DNA of 64,000 nucleotides. Origin: Paramoeba atlantica (Eukaryota > Discosea). How positions within the stretch are numbered: position 1 is the first letter of the stretch; the number at the start of each line of letters is the position of its first letter. Both the position numbers and the translations under genes were made by a program. Shown here one piece after another: positions 1-11,246 of the stretch. The notes beneath the pieces are model-generated. The model was given only the letters and a program-made list of their open reading frames with translations, did not search any database and had not been told where the DNA came from. The DNA lies in NCBI GenBank assembly GCA_977017575.1, contig CDRNVI010000009.1, positions 372,001 to 436,000 on the forward strand, written 5' to 3'.

Positions 1-172
1 AGCATTTCGAATAAGCGTTCCCGAACAAGCGGAGGATTGAACCGTACGCCGAATTCTTTCGTATCGCGGAGCTCTCGCACCAGTTCCCGTGGCTTAAACT
101 CATCTGGGGATTCTATCCATGGACCCCGTGTTTTTGGTTCAATGGGAGAGAAGTTCTTGGGATCAGAGATGG
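1..172 (-). other. Open frame of unknown protein, cut by the window edge
   Basis: On the minus strand the stretch next to the ING tail reads open to the window edge, about 56 codons, and includes the peptide FGVRFNPPLVRERLF. The composition looks like real protein rather than a shadow frame. I do not recognise the family. It may be a host gene or older element into which the ING copies landed. No upstream part could be found on the other side of the insertions. Confidence 0.3.
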
Positions 173-220
173 TCCAATCCAATCCAATCCAAAAAGGCCG
201 ATTTACATCGGCTGATAAAA
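173..220 (-). repeat. ING copy 1 3' end: hairpin plus TTGGA-type tail
   Basis: On the minus strand the element ends with CAGCCGATGTAAATCGGC, able to form a stem-loop, then a short T run and about three TTGGA-like pentamers. The same layout recurs at 4111-4150 and, as TAGGA, at 63534-63570. I take it as the RT start signal plus tail of this family. Confidence 0.75.
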
Positions 221-3200
221 CTACGGTTTTGTTTTTCGTGAAGACACCTTCCTCTTAGGTGAATCTTCACTCTTTTTATCCACTTTTTCATTAAGCACTC
301 TTAATTGTTCATAACTTTTATCTTTTTCAACATCATGAGCTTCCAGGGTTAGATCCTCACTCTCTTCGGACGATTTTACTCCAGTACTAGTAGGAAGTAA
401 TACACCCTTTTTGTTGACCGGTTCCCCCCCAGTATTAGATATCTTGCGTTTGTTTTTGGCAACGCGCTGGACATTAGCTTTTGGACGTAATATGCCCTTC
501 ATTTTGGGAGAGTCTACAAGCCCCTCGGTATTCTTATTTAACGTTTTCTTCCTCTTAATTTCCAGGGATGGAACAGGCTTACGAGAACCTGCAAGTGCTA
601 ACGCATCCGCTTTTTCATTGTGGGGATTACCATTGTGTGATTTCACCTTACTCACATAACATTTTATATTCTTAGCTTGCAGGGAACGAATCTCAAAATC
701 AAGGTCTTTTAGCAACTTTCCATTTGGCACTTTCTCATACCCAATAACGCGACGCCTGAGACGTGTATAATGGAAAAAGTTCCAAACATAAAACGAATCA
801 GTGTGAATCATGACAGCTTCTATTCCAGGCGGGGTTCTTTTAAAGGCCTCGTAGAAAGCTTGTGCTTCAGCTTGCTCAGCCGAGGTGGCCTCAAGTCTTA
901 AGGATACAAATTTGTCGCGTGTCCATTTCTGTCTTATTACAAGCCCCGCTCCACTACGACATTCCTGGGTGACTCTTATTGAGCGGACGGATGCATCTAT
1001 GTAAATATAAACTTCTTTATCTCTAATAGGAAATGGGTCACTACCTTCCTCCAAGAATTGTAAATCATATAAGTTTTCTTTTTCGACAGCACGCTTATAG
1101 AGACTCTTCCATTGTGATGTTTTAACACGAGTATAATCCGGCAGTGGTTCTAGTGTGTGATGCAAGGTATCACAGAGTTTTCGCCAGTGATCGCGATCTT
1201 GGGAGTATACTAAAGCCTCTTCCAGAGTTATCCCTAAGTCCCTAATGCATGCCTCAGCTGGTGACATAGTGCGTGGCGTTTCTCGGGATTTCCATTTCAT
1301 GAGGTGCTTAAAATTCAAGGAATGTCGGAGGATATGGCCAACAAGCTTTGCGCGGCTCACGCGGTGTACGGTTGAGAACCGTGGCGTTCCACAATACAGA
1401 GACTCCAGTGGGTAACAGTGCCCAAATTCATCCAGCTTCGCGCATTGACAAGCGAATCTCCGCATCAAATTGATTTCAACCTCAATTGAGCGAATCATGG
1501 AATTAGGGATCGTTATAGCAGCTGCTCCAAATGTGAGTATGGGGTATACCAGGCAGTCAAATAATCGTAATTTTGTCGCCGCGCTCAGTGGGGATTCCCA
1601 AATTCCTTTGAGTTTCCGAAACCCTGCCCACGTAAGTCGAAGCCTATCTCGCACAGAGGAGGAATCATTGTACGCGTCTTGCATATTCCCTAAGTAACGG
1701 TATTTGTCGACATATGGAATCTTGCCGAAAAAGTTAGTACGTAGATCGCGCGTCCCACCAGGAATTTTTCCAAAAGCCAACCAAGCAGTTTTATTCTGGC
1801 CAACAGCGATGTGTAAATTAGCTTGTTTCGCTTCCTGTGCGGTAGAGTCAATCATCTTTGAAAGTTCACCCTTTGTGGGGGCCAGCAGGGCAATTTCGTC
1901 AGCATGGTTAATATCCCGCAACCTCACCTCTTGGATTCCCCTGCTTTTGGTTCCGCTTGTTTCAAGAATAAGACCCAGGGGTTTCGTCTCTAGAGCTCTA
2001 TATAGAATGCGATCCACCACAAGCACGAAGAGATATGGCGCTAACACATCACCCTGGAGAATACCAGTTTTAATTGGAAAGCCATCCGTATTCCCTTGTG
2101 GCGTGCGAACAATCCCATTCAAACCGGTATAGATTGACATGATGGTTCTAGTAATCAAGGGTCCTACATGAAAAGCACGGAGTGCAGCTCAAATTGCCTG
2201 AAAAGAAACTGATGGGAAAGCTTTAGCAAAGTCAAGAAACGCCACGGCAATTCCCGATTTATCTCTGGATGCTCGAGTCTTCGTTTCATTAAGCAACAGC
2301 TGCGCCCCTGCAGTCGATCGTTCTGGTCGAAAACCAAATTGACTCTCCCGAAGCACTGGTTCAATCGAAGGCCGAATTCGCTGCAATATCATACTATTCA
2401 TCAGTTTGACCACGCTGTTGACAAGGCATATGGGGCGCCAATTATTGATTTGAGTGAGATCACCATTTTTCGGAATTGGAACCTGTAGCACATTCTTCCA
2501 ACAACCTGGGGCAACACCAGTTTCTGAAACATTATTGATAAGCTCAAGGAGTGTGCGCCGTAATTCTCCGTGTTCCACCATTATACTAAGCACTTCGGCT
2601 GGTATTTCATCAATTCCGGGGGCTTTGTTTCTTGCTAGCCTGGAGGCTCCAATCTGAAGCTCTTCTTCGGTAAATAATTCATCTCTTATTGGAATCAATG
2701 ATTTCCTCGCCTCGTCGAATTCGATGTCCGGGTTTCCCTGATCGTCGTTTCCTATGTTTGAAAAGAAATCGCGAACCACTTTCAAAGTCTCGTTCGTCGA
2801 TGTAGTGTTGATACATAAGGTGTCGCGGTAAATACCACAGATGTTCCGCAATGTTCTCCACGGGTTTGCCCTGTTAGACCGAAGCCCTTTCTCTATCTCT
2901 GCACACTCCCGAGAAATCTGATCCTCGATATACTTCCCATGCGTTTCAACAAGTTTCTTGAAGTGTTCTGGTTTCCTGCTTTTCTGAAAGACATCTCGGA
3001 ACTTCATCTCTTCTTTTGTCTCGTTTGAAAAGTGCATTTCATCGCAAGGATCTTCTTGGAAAGTCTTTAGTTCATCGCTCTTGGATATCTTTTTGCATAC
3101 GCTTTTCATCGTCTCAGATATGGTTTCCCAAGTTACAACAGGTTCCTTTTGTGTTGCCTCCCAAACTTTTTGCTGGAAAGTGACTCGTTTCTTTTCATCA

Positions 3201-4108
3201 CGTAATTTAATCCATGGAATCCAAGACGATCTTCGCTTACGCCCAGAGCGCCATTTGATATCAACATTTGCCATAACTACACAATGTGGAGTCGGTATCG
3301 GCGACTTCAGAACTTTATGCCCGCATAGGCTGGAAGAAAACCTGTCACCAACTAGAATGTGATCGAGTTGTCTCTGCACCTTATCTCCTGTCAAAAGCTT
3401 GTTCGTCTCGGGGTACTTGCCACTATCAAGCTGTTTACCAATTTCTACAAAATCTGATTTACAGTTCTCGGAGTTATTGCTGGATCCTATTAAATTCATA
3501 GATGTATGTTCCTTATGTTTGCTAATACCAGAGTGTTCTTTCGAGATTGATTTCACTCTGCTGAGCAGTTTTTCTTTCTTCCTCCTACAAGGAAGCTCAC
3601 ACGTCCATTTTCTTCGGCTTGGGCAGAGAGAATGTGCTGACTTGCAACCTATTGAAACCATAAGGCCTTTTAATTGTGACACCGCAGGTGGATCCATTTC
3701 CTTATTTGTTATTAAAGTAAGGGGTGCGTTGAAGCCACCCATGACCAACAAAGGTCGTCGCCTTGCTTTTGCGCCAGTCTCGCGGCACGCCTTAGTTACA
3801 TCTCCTAGAAAGGCCGTGTGTGAGACCTCTGAGGAGTCCCTCGTGGGGGCATAAACGTTGAATAACATACCATTCCCTTCCTCTAGGGAATATTGAGCTC
3901 CCATTACCCTCCCACTCACCTTCCACACATTTGAGAGTGTCCGCCGGCTAATGATAGCCATGCCATTGTAGGAATCCGCGCCAGTGGCAGACTGGAGGTA
4001 TATATGAAACTGATGTCCAAAATTTTCAATCTTCCGATAAATAATACCATCCTCGTGAACGTCCTTAGAAAATTTATACCTAGTCTCCTGCAAACACATA
4101 ATGTCAAC
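221..4108 (-). pseudogene. ING copy 1 polyprotein: AP endonuclease, RT, RNase H
   Basis: One frame of about 1,300 codons is open except for a single TGA at 2189-2191. The endonuclease part begins at the CLQETRY motif and lacks its N-terminus. The RT shows the FLDFAKAFPS and GILQGDVLAPYLF blocks. The catalytic box, YADD in ING copy 3 (IDYADDVALF), here reads INHADEIAL, so a catalytic aspartate is changed. The RNase H carries IYIDAS, the Glu of AEAQAF, HTDS and a C-terminal HNEKADALA, so all acidic sites look kept. A Lys/Ser-rich basic tail follows. The stop and the altered RT box make it dead for its own movement, but decay is slight. Confidence 0.85.
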
Positions 4109-4110
4109 CC

Positions 4111-5254
4111 CAATCCAATCCAATCCAAAAGACCGACGTAAAGTCGGTTGAAAAACTTAATGTTTACACCTTGAAAGCTTTCATCTATCGCTTCCACGTT
4201 CAGAGTTTATATGTGTCTGATACGGTACAAACAAACAATATTTTTCCGATAACCTATGAATAATCCTCAAGGTATTCTAAGTTGGCAAAGAAATAATTCC
4301 ATCAATTCTCTCCCTACTTAGACGGTTTCCTATTACCGCCAGCTCTCGCAACCTTCCCTCGAAATACCCCTTCCGCCTCAGCTTCGCGCTTGGATGATGG
4401 AATGTCTCGTGCTTGCTTATTTCCAAGGGACTTCCTTTTGAGTAAGGCTTTCAAAGACCATAACGGTTGTAAATTCTCACTATCCTCCGAGTTAGCAGTT
4501 GTTTTTCTCCTTTTTTGGGTCGGATCCCGTGCCACTTTTCGTGATGCCAAAAGTGCTAGACCATCTGCCTCCTCATTCCATTTGTTTCCAATGTGCGCCT
4601 TTACCTTGCACAAATATATATTATACGAATGGAATTTTAGTAACCTGAGCTTTGCGTCCACATCATACATTAGGTCGCCATTTTTTGTCCCAGTGTATCC
4701 CACAATGCGCCGTTTATTTCGTAAATTGTGAAAGAAGTCCCAAACGTAATGCGAATCTGTGTGAAACAAGCACGCGCATGAATTTTCTGGCAATTTGTTG
4801 AGAGCTAAATAAAACGATTGAAGTTCTGCTCTCTCAATTGTTGTAACTTCCAGTGGGATTGAACATCTTATTGGATCTTTTTTCGTTGGTATAACCACAA
4901 TACCAGCGCCACTTCGAATTTCCTGAGAACTAACCATACTCTTAATAGAAGCATCCGTATATATCTGCATAGCTTTAAAGTTAGGGAAAGGATCCGTTGA
5001 CTCTTCAATATACTGTAACTCGCGCAAGTCTTTAGTCTTCTTGGCTTTTGTGACGGCGGTTCTCCACTTTTGCGTGCCAGATTTTATATAGGTTGCAGCT
5101 GGTTCAAGGTTGTCACGAAGTTGTTCTGTAATTCTGAACCAATGCTCGCGGTCCATGGCGTAAACCAATGCTTGTTCAATAGTAATGCCAAGATCTTTAA
5201 CACAAGCTTCACTTGGGGAAGGTAATCTAGCGTTGCTACGTTGTTTCCATTGAA
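4111..5254 (-). mobile_element. ING copy 2, 3' part only
   Basis: A 5'-truncated minus-strand copy keeping the end of the RT-RNase H linker, RNase H, C-terminal tail, a 3' UTR of about 160 bp, the hairpin (CAACCGAC and GTCGGT arms near 4131-4150) and TTGGATTGG pentamers. The 5' break at about 5254 meets the poly(A) of an SL-bearing insert. Protein similarity to copy 1 is clear but not close, so it is a different subfamily. Confidence 0.8.
4314..5253 (-). pseudogene. ING copy 2 RNase H and C-terminal region
   Basis: About 310 codons stay open. The start matches the SPSEACVKDLGITIEQALVY stretch of the linker, equivalent to SPAEACIRDLGITLEEALVY in copy 1. RNase H motifs IYTDAS, the Glu of ERAELQSF, HTDSHYVWDFF and NEEADGLALL are present in order. 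The C-terminus is Lys/Arg-rich. RT and endonuclease are absent, so this is a remnant, not a gene able to act alone. Confidence 0.8.
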
Positions 5255-5422
5255 TTTTTTTTTTTTTTTTTTTTTTTGTGTTCCTCGTTCGAGCGTGCGG
5301 GGCTCTGAGGAGTATTGGTTTGCGTCATAAAAGAGCTGGGCCCCGAGAGAATACTACGTAAAAAATAATTCAACAAGGTACAGAAACTGTATCTTTATCG
5401 TTAACTAACTGTATCTTTATCG
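5255..5422 (-). mobile_element. SL-capped, poly(A)-ended mini-insert (5' end of an RLE-A-like mRNA)
   Basis: On the minus strand: SL-like sequence, about 40 nt of 5' UTR, an ATG at 5327, 17 codons (MTQTNTPQSPARSNEEH), then a run of about 23 A. The UTR begins AATTATTTTT after the leader, the same start as in A3 (21124). This looks like the 5' tip of an RLE-A-type mRNA that carries A residues at a site inside the coding region. It may come from an RNA fragment that was tailed, or from a jump of RT between templates. Confidence 0.6.
5371..5422 (-). other. Spliced-leader exon copy, partly reiterated
   Basis: Positions 5371-5403 (minus) hold TAACGATAAAGATACAG, TTTCTGTAC and CTTGTTG in a row. Immediately upstream, 5404-5422 repeats the leader's first part as CGATAAAGATACAGTTAGT. 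The reiteration suggests that RT reached the leader's 5' end and restarted on a second leader. Confidence 0.75.
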
Positions 5423-5445
5423 TTTTTTTTTTTTTTTTTTTTTTT

Positions 5446-5967
5446 TATGAATCGCGGCATTGCCTCTATATTTTGACCCAGTAGACGAACCAAGTACATA
5501 GTAGGTCCATTGGGGGGGTATACGAATTTAAAACAAACAATCAAATTAGCAAATCTTTTTATTTCCACAGAAGTATATTTTCTTTTTCTTTTTTCTCAGC
5601 CCAAAACTAGCAATTCAATCTCCCCTAGGTATATACGACAAACGAGACACAGTAAAAATAAAAACAAGCAATCCAGGCCCAATCCATTCGCGCGTTCCGG
5701 ACCGGGTCTTTCGACCACTCCACGGCCTGACTTGTGAACCCGTCCCTTGCTATACGGGAGGGCGCAGGCGCGGGCCTGTGTCGACAGCTACACGGTCGCG
5801 AAACAGGATGCTGGCCGACGGGGAGGAGATTCACTGCCCGTGTACTACCTCACTTGGGGTACCTAGCCCTCGCGAGCTAGGCGTGAGCATAGACTCTGTC
5901 GACCCGACCAGCACCCGTCCTGGATACCATGGCGTCTTCGTGCTGAAATAGGACTGTCAGTAGAGGC
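5446..5967 (-). repeat. A1 3' UTR, structured
   Basis: Full-type RLE-A 3' UTR. It has stem 1 (CCTAGCTC, loop GCGA, GGGCTAGG on the minus strand), the GTGTAG/CGACAC stem and the constant GGTCGAAAGACC hairpin followed by CGGTCCGGAACGCGCGAATGG-type sequence. An AT-rich distal half ends near CGCGATTCAT before the poly(A). The variants in stem 1 keep pairing relative to other copies. Confidence 0.8.
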
Positions 5968-8900
5968 TTAAGCCTCTACCAAAGGATCCGCTGGGTCCTC
6001 TACGCGGATGCGCGAAACCATCATCCTGGCTTGAGAACGCATTAGCGTCACGTTCAGATCTGTTAGGAGATCGTTTCGCGCTTGGTCTCGTGAAAGGAGC
6101 CCTTTGGATGCATTCGCCCGTTGGGTTCCGATGTCCCGGAGTAACGCTAGCGCACTCTCGCTCCAGGAACCAAAGGATTCCACCACCATCGCTGTGAAGA
6201 GGTGTCCTGCTTTTTCTGCTTCTTGTCGCTGTCGCGCCTTGGTCTCCGCGAAGTGCTCGGCAAAAGACCCCGGGGTCACCCAGCTAGCATTGTGGACTGA
6301 GTCCAAATACTTTGTTTGCTGTGCGTGAGTGACCGCAAAATCTAGGACCATGCCTTGCGCTAAAGATCCTTTGGCGATGGAGGCAGTTGGCAGAAATACG
6401 TCTGCTGGTCTCGTGAGAGCCCCCCCAGGACCCCGATTTCCCAAACTCTTCTCTCTCTGTGGCGCCAGGAAGGCTCTGCTGCAGAACGATGTAAATTGTT
6501 GGGCCAGAGCGTTGTGCCGTGAGATGATACCATGGCCGTTCTTGCAGAGCAAAGCGTGCTCTCCATTCTTGAGCAAGGGAAGGGTGCACCCGTCAGCTGG
6601 GCAAGGCCGATCTTCGGGGAAGACGTCCATGCCTAGCCACCAGCGTGTTAGGGTACGAAACTCCGTGTGGGTGAAAGCGTAGCCTCTGGTCTTGGAGGGA
6701 GTTGCGAAAGCCCAGTTTCCGGCCCCTTTTCCGGACTGCGAGATCCATCGCGCCCGCGTTCTTGCGTCTGCCTTTGAATATGCCGTTTGAAATTCCCTAT
6801 CCGAGATAGCTTGGCTGAGATGTTTTTGCCTCGGGATGATCTTTTCCTGATCCGTCGAGACCGGGAGAAGGGCGTGATTGAGGGATTGTGCGAGTTTTCC
6901 TTTCGCTGGGCGGGAAAGGATGCTCCGATTCGCATGATATTCACCAGGCACACTAGGTTTGGTAATGCGTCCAGTGTATGGATCAACCAGATCAGTCCCA
7001 ACTTTGTCATTTATGTCATGTGCTGAGCTGGAAAATCCCTCAGCTTCTGTGGGGTCCCAGTTGTCCAAGCTAGCGGCGTGCGCGACGGAAGAAACGTAGG
7101 CTGCTGACTGGTGGAGAATTGATGAGCGAAGTCCGAACCCGCCGTGGCGTTTTGGTCGTTGTATTTGGTCGCGAGCGGCGACGCCTAAGGGAGAAATTGC
7201 GTGCTCCACGGCCTGGACTAGATGAGAGTCAAGTTTTTGGCATAATTCTCCAAGGGCTTGGGGAGGAGTGGTACGCAGTGCGTACACCATCTGACAAAAC
7301 CCCGAACATTGCCGTATTAGTGCGAGAGCTATTTGGGGATCTTCTAACACAGCAGTAGCTTCTAATGTTTCGCGGGCTGGTTCAATCGCATGTGTCATGA
7401 GAAACTCCGCACAGTGTTCCGCAGAGCCTATTGGGCTTCCAAGAATGTCGAAGTTCCCGTCGTACCGTATTTTATCACTGGGGATGTCAGGAAAGAAAAC
7501 GGAGGTATGAGCTGATGCTGGGGGGGTAATGATCTCGCACTTGGAGAGATTCAGGAAGAGTCCCCACTTCGGTCCTATCTCGTCGAGGACGTCTAGGGCT
7601 TTACGGACTTCTTTGGGCTCACCTACAAGCACACCGTCATCTAAATACCATAATTGTGTTCGTAGGTTAGAATTTGATGCAATTTCTTCTGTTACCTCTG
7701 CTAACACCAAGGAGAAGAGGAGTGGGCCCAGAGGGTCTCCTTGTTGCACTCCTTCTGCTGAGGGGATAAAATCATTGCCGAATGTGAGACAGCTGTGATT
7801 GGCATAACACCATTCTACCCATGGGGATAGTTCAGGGAAATACTTTCGCGTGAGAAAGATGAAGACGGGTCGGCTCACGTTATTAAAGGCGTTCCGAAGA
7901 TCCACCTTACAGAACGTTATGTTCTCATTTTCTTCATTATTTCTCATTAGACGGCGACAAAGGTGTATCACTCTTTCCGCCCCAGCAGACGCTGCGACCC
8001 CGTATTGACGACGTCCAAAGAAGGATCCTGCTTTTTCTTTTATCGAAAGGCACACTGCCTTGCTCACCAGACGTCTAAGGGTTTCCCCCGCAGCGATAGG
8101 CCGCACGTCATCTTCCCCTTTTTCGAGTGCGCATAGCCGTGCCCCTGCAAAAAAAGGTTGCACTTCGTCTGGGGCTTTGCCAGCTAGGAGATGGTTTACG
8201 AAGGAAGTGAGCGTCGTAAGAGGATTCATATTCTGGTCGACGTGCTCTTGAAGCGCTGTTTGGAGGTGTTCAGGCCGGAGCCCCATAGTCCCAGCAGAGG
8301 ATCCGCGACGGAAGGTATCTACTGCTTTTCTTACCTCGGATTCGTCCAGTTTTAAAGCTTCTTCTTCCAGGGGAGGTAGGGGGCACGAGATGGGATTACC
8401 ATGGGGGCTAGGGTGTTTTTCCTGCAGCTTTAGCAGGGTTTCCTCGCTGTATGGTGCAAGTGGAGCTGCAGTAAGGGCAGCCATGCCTCGGGAAAATTCT
8501 CCTTGGCGAACCAGAATTTCAGCCCGTATTGCAGCCTTGTCTTCTTCACCCTCAATCTCATTATTCGGCACTTTTGAGCGCTTCCTGTCATGCTCCGAAT
8601 TTGCTTGGGCCCATAGGGTGGTATATTGGCCTTGTATCCAAAGTTCCATTCGCTTTGAGATGTAGGAGGTATAGGACTTGTGAGCTTTGCGGCCTCCTCG
8701 GTACGGGGCTGGTAGGACGCATTTCGGAAGCAAGGCAAGAAGGGTCCAGGCTCTCAGTGAGTTTTCGTTTACCGCGGTGGAGAGGGCTGTGGTAAAAATT
8801 CTGGTCCACAGATATCGACATCGGTGTGGGACATCCTTGCACGTGCTTATTTGAGTCGTGCAAACTTCCTCTAGGGACGGTAGACTATGCGTACCTTGTA

Positions 8901-9079
8901 TATCGTACATGGCTTCCCCGGACTCTGACAGCTGTGAAGGCTGCTGCGGTTGTGAGGGCGGCTGCGAGGAGGGTGGTGTAAATTGCATTTTACAATGATT
9001 CAAATGAGAAGTTTTCTTGCTAATATCGTAATGACGACCGCATGCGTCGCAGAGAAATCGTCCTTCCTTTGTCCACCAG
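5968..9079 (-). pseudogene. A1 protein, central and C-terminal part: RT and RLE
   Basis: About 1,037 codons without a stop. Order: the rest of the finger region (FLCDACGRHYD, then a His/Cys pair), a Pro/Gln linker, a helical region, RT with CKVDLRNAFNNVSR, GVQQGDPLGPLLF and YLDDGVLVG, a thumb with RHGGFGLRSS, a Cys/His knuckle (CPADGCTLP then HALLC and RHN), and the RLE with LTRPADVFLP followed by VLDFAVTH. YLDDG instead of YADD is shared by the whole family here. The first finger lies on the far side of B1 at 11247-11590. Apart from the insertion the frame is intact, so A1 was probably functional or nearly so when B1 arrived. Confidence 0.85.
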
Positions 9080-10933
9080 CTACATGAAAAATACACAAGT
9101 GGACATTGCATCTTAACGGTCGATATAAAGAACGCATTCAATTCACCCAGTCGAGATGACATAGCGAAACACGTATTCGGAATGAGCACCCTCCGCCCCT
9201 TTCAGCGTTTCTTTGCTATGGAATATTCTGAGGCATCTGAAATGCTGTACTACGGACATGGAGGCAAATTGGAAGGTATCGTTTCTAGCACTGCCGGGGT
9301 ACGCCAAGGTTCACCATTGGCTACTCTATATTTCTGCGCATTCTTACAGCCGATATTGGAAACGCTGTCAATGGAGTTCCCGACCATTGAAATCTCTGCG
9401 TTCATCGATGACATAACGCTCGTATCAACGGATCCAGACCAATTAGAAAAAGCCTTTATACGACTGCAAGCTTTAATGTCGGAACGTCAATTGAACTTCT
9501 CACTGCAAAAATGCGTGTGGTTTGGAGGACAAACACGACATGCGATACCCGCCAAACTAGCATCGCTCGGTCTTGCAGAGGAGACAACTGTTACGAAGAT
9601 CCTAGGTGCTTATGTTGGAGAAGATGAAACCATTAGTGAACAATTACTCAAAAAGTTGCAAAAACACGATGACATCTTCCGACGGCTTAAGAAAATGGGC
9701 CTCAGCAACGTCTCACTTAATATACTGACGCGTTGTGTTAATGTACGACAGCAGTATCTGATGAGAGTTCAACACCCAAGTACCACAGATGCTCTCACAT
9801 CGCAGTTTGACAAAGAAATTGAAGGGGTTTTGACACATTGGTTAGGACCTTTACAGAATCAACAGGTTGAAATCGCGCGATTGCCAGTTAAGAAAGGAGG
9901 GCTAGGATTAACCGCCACGCATCCACTACGAGAAGCCGCACACACTTCTTCAAAGTATGCAGCTCAAGAGCGCCAAAATTCCTTTTCTGCTCGAGCTCAC
10001 ACAATGAAGAAGACTACGACACAAGCCGAACATCTCATACACGAAAGAAAAATGACGGTACTACGACCTCCCGAAGACGATATAACAGAAACTGTTAAGC
10101 TGCACAATAAAACTTGGGAAAAACTCATGCACGAACCAAAGCTTGCCTCCATTCTCAAAGTTACCTCATACAAAGGCAATAACGACTGGCTCATGTCAAA
10201 CACCAGACTCGTACCTCCACGGAACTTTGAACTTACGATCATGCCGCGACTTGGAATTGTCCATCCCAAATTACCTCGAAACCTCACCTGCCCCGGGTGC
10301 AAGATTATATTAGACGGCAACACGGCCCTCACCCACATCCCTGGATGTGTCCGATGCTCCGGACTCAACGCAACCGTAAAACACAACGCTCTTGTCAAGT
10401 ACATTGGTGACCTATGTATTCGGGCTGGAATTCCATGTGAGATCGAACCTCGGGCCTTCACCACGTGGACGTGTCAAGCATGCAACGCAAATGTTAACTA
10501 CGAGAACCAGGTCATTCATCAAAGAACATGTGCTGGACGAACTTTCCGTCGATCAGGACCTGATCTCTTGATTTACTGGGCCAGCGGGGAAATTTTCTAC
10601 GACCTTACCGTTGTCCATGACCTTTCTCCGTCGCACATCAACTCTAATTGCTCGAAACTAATGAAGGAAGCCACAGAACGAAAACATGGACATTATGTCG
10701 CAAGCGGACTAATTTCATCAGGAGCATTTCAGTGCCTACCAGTTTTATCCAGCGGAGGACTGAGCACAACAACAAGAAATCTCCTCTACGCTTTGGCCGA
10801 CGCAACAGTGCAAAATAGAAAAACCGTAGAGGCCGACTTTAAACTTCTATTACAGGACCTCAACGGAGCTGCTGTATACTCGCAACTCCGCAAATACTTA
10901 GCGTCGAATGGAACAGAAAATTATGGTTTTTGA
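9080..10933 (+). CDS. B1 protein, RT core to RLE (5'-truncated)
   Basis: A frame of 617 codons runs open from the insertion boundary and has no start of its own. It enters in RT block 3 (LTVDIKNAFNSPSRDDIAK) and keeps GVRQGSPLATLYF and the catalytic AFIDDITLVS. Then come the thumb (LPVKKGGLGLTA), knuckle (CPGCKII, HIPGC, ATVKHN), a second Cys set (CQACN, then H and C) and the RLE (RSGPDLLIYW, EIFYDLTVVHD). The N-terminal domains, about half the protein, are missing. The C-terminus DLNGAAVYSQLRKYL is typical of the family. Confidence 0.85.
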   Translation, partial: LHEKYTSGHCILTVDIKNAFNSPSRDDIAKHVFGMSTLRPFQRFFAMEYSEASEMLYYGHGGKLEGIVSSTAGVRQGSPLATLYFCAFLQPILETLSMEFPTIEISAFIDDITLVSTDPDQLEKAFIRLQALMSERQLNFSLQKCVWFGGQTRHAIPAKLASLGLAEETTVTKILGAYVGEDETISEQLLKKLQKHDDIFRRLKKMGLSNVSLNILTRCVNVRQQYLMRVQHPSTTDALTSQFDKEIEGVLTHWLGPLQNQQVEIARLPVKKGGLGLTATHPLREAAHTSSKYAAQERQNSFSARAHTMKKTTTQAEHLIHERKMTVLRPPEDDITETVKLHNKTWEKLMHEPKLASILKVTSYKGNNDWLMSNTRLVPPRNFELTIMPRLGIVHPKLPRNLTCPGCKIILDGNTALTHIPGCVRCSGLNATVKHNALVKYIGDLCIRAGIPCEIEPRAFTTWTCQACNANVNYENQVIHQRTCAGRTFRRSGPDLLIYWASGEIFYDLTVVHDLSPSHINSNCSKLMKEATERKHGHYVASGLISSGAFQCLPVLSSGGLSTTTRNLLYALADATVQNRKTVEADFKLLLQDLNGAAVYSQLRKYLASNGTENYGF

Positions 10934-11237
10934 GTCAAACAGATTAATACTTTAGTAAAATTATATATTTAATACATAAGCTTACAAAGACGCGTAAGCT
11001 TCAACAAAAAAAATCAACAAACCAGAAAACTTAAATTATCTATTTATCTATTTATTTGTAAGTCCTGTTCTAGTTATTTTTGGAGGTAGTTTCTCTCACG
11101 AGAGAAGGGGGGAAGGTGATTTTTCGCCCGTGGCTTCCTGTCATAGGATTTCACAGGAGAAATGCCTCCAAGATAAACCTCAAACAAAAAAAAAAAATCC
11201 CTTTTTCACTTGCTGCAAAAAAAAAAAAAAAAAAAAT
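9080..11237 (+). mobile_element. RLE-B copy B1, inserted into A1
   Basis: Plus-strand, 5'-truncated RLE-B element flanked by the direct repeat TCCACCAG at 9072-9079 and 11238-11245, so the 8-bp TSD is plain. It has poly(A) at 11217-11237. The 3' UTR carries a hairpin at about 10979-11001 (AAGCTTAC, then GTAAGCTT), also present in B2. Direction is opposite to A1. Confidence 0.88.
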
Positions 11238-11246
11238 CCACCAGTC

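Larger units (their letters stand above)
173..4110 (-). mobile_element. ING copy 1, ingi/L1Tc-like non-LTR retrotransposon, 5'-truncated
   Basis: Minus-strand element with an AP-endonuclease, RT and RNase H reading frame, ending in a 3' hairpin and a TTGGA-type pentamer tail. The 5' end is cut inside the endonuclease domain. It abuts the tail of ING copy 2 directly, so copy 1 probably landed in or beside that tail. Domain order and lack of poly(A) fit the ingi/L1Tc group of trypanosomatids, not L1. Confidence 0.85.

Noticed and set aside
173-200. Telomere-like repeat (TTGGA)n
   Set aside because: Only about three units, next to the ING hairpin, and the same position holds TAGGA at 63534 inside a TSD. 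It is an element tail.
5968-9079. Site-specific insertion of RLE-A into rRNA or SL genes
   Set aside because: No rRNA or SL gene flanks any copy here. Flanks are other elements and A tracts.
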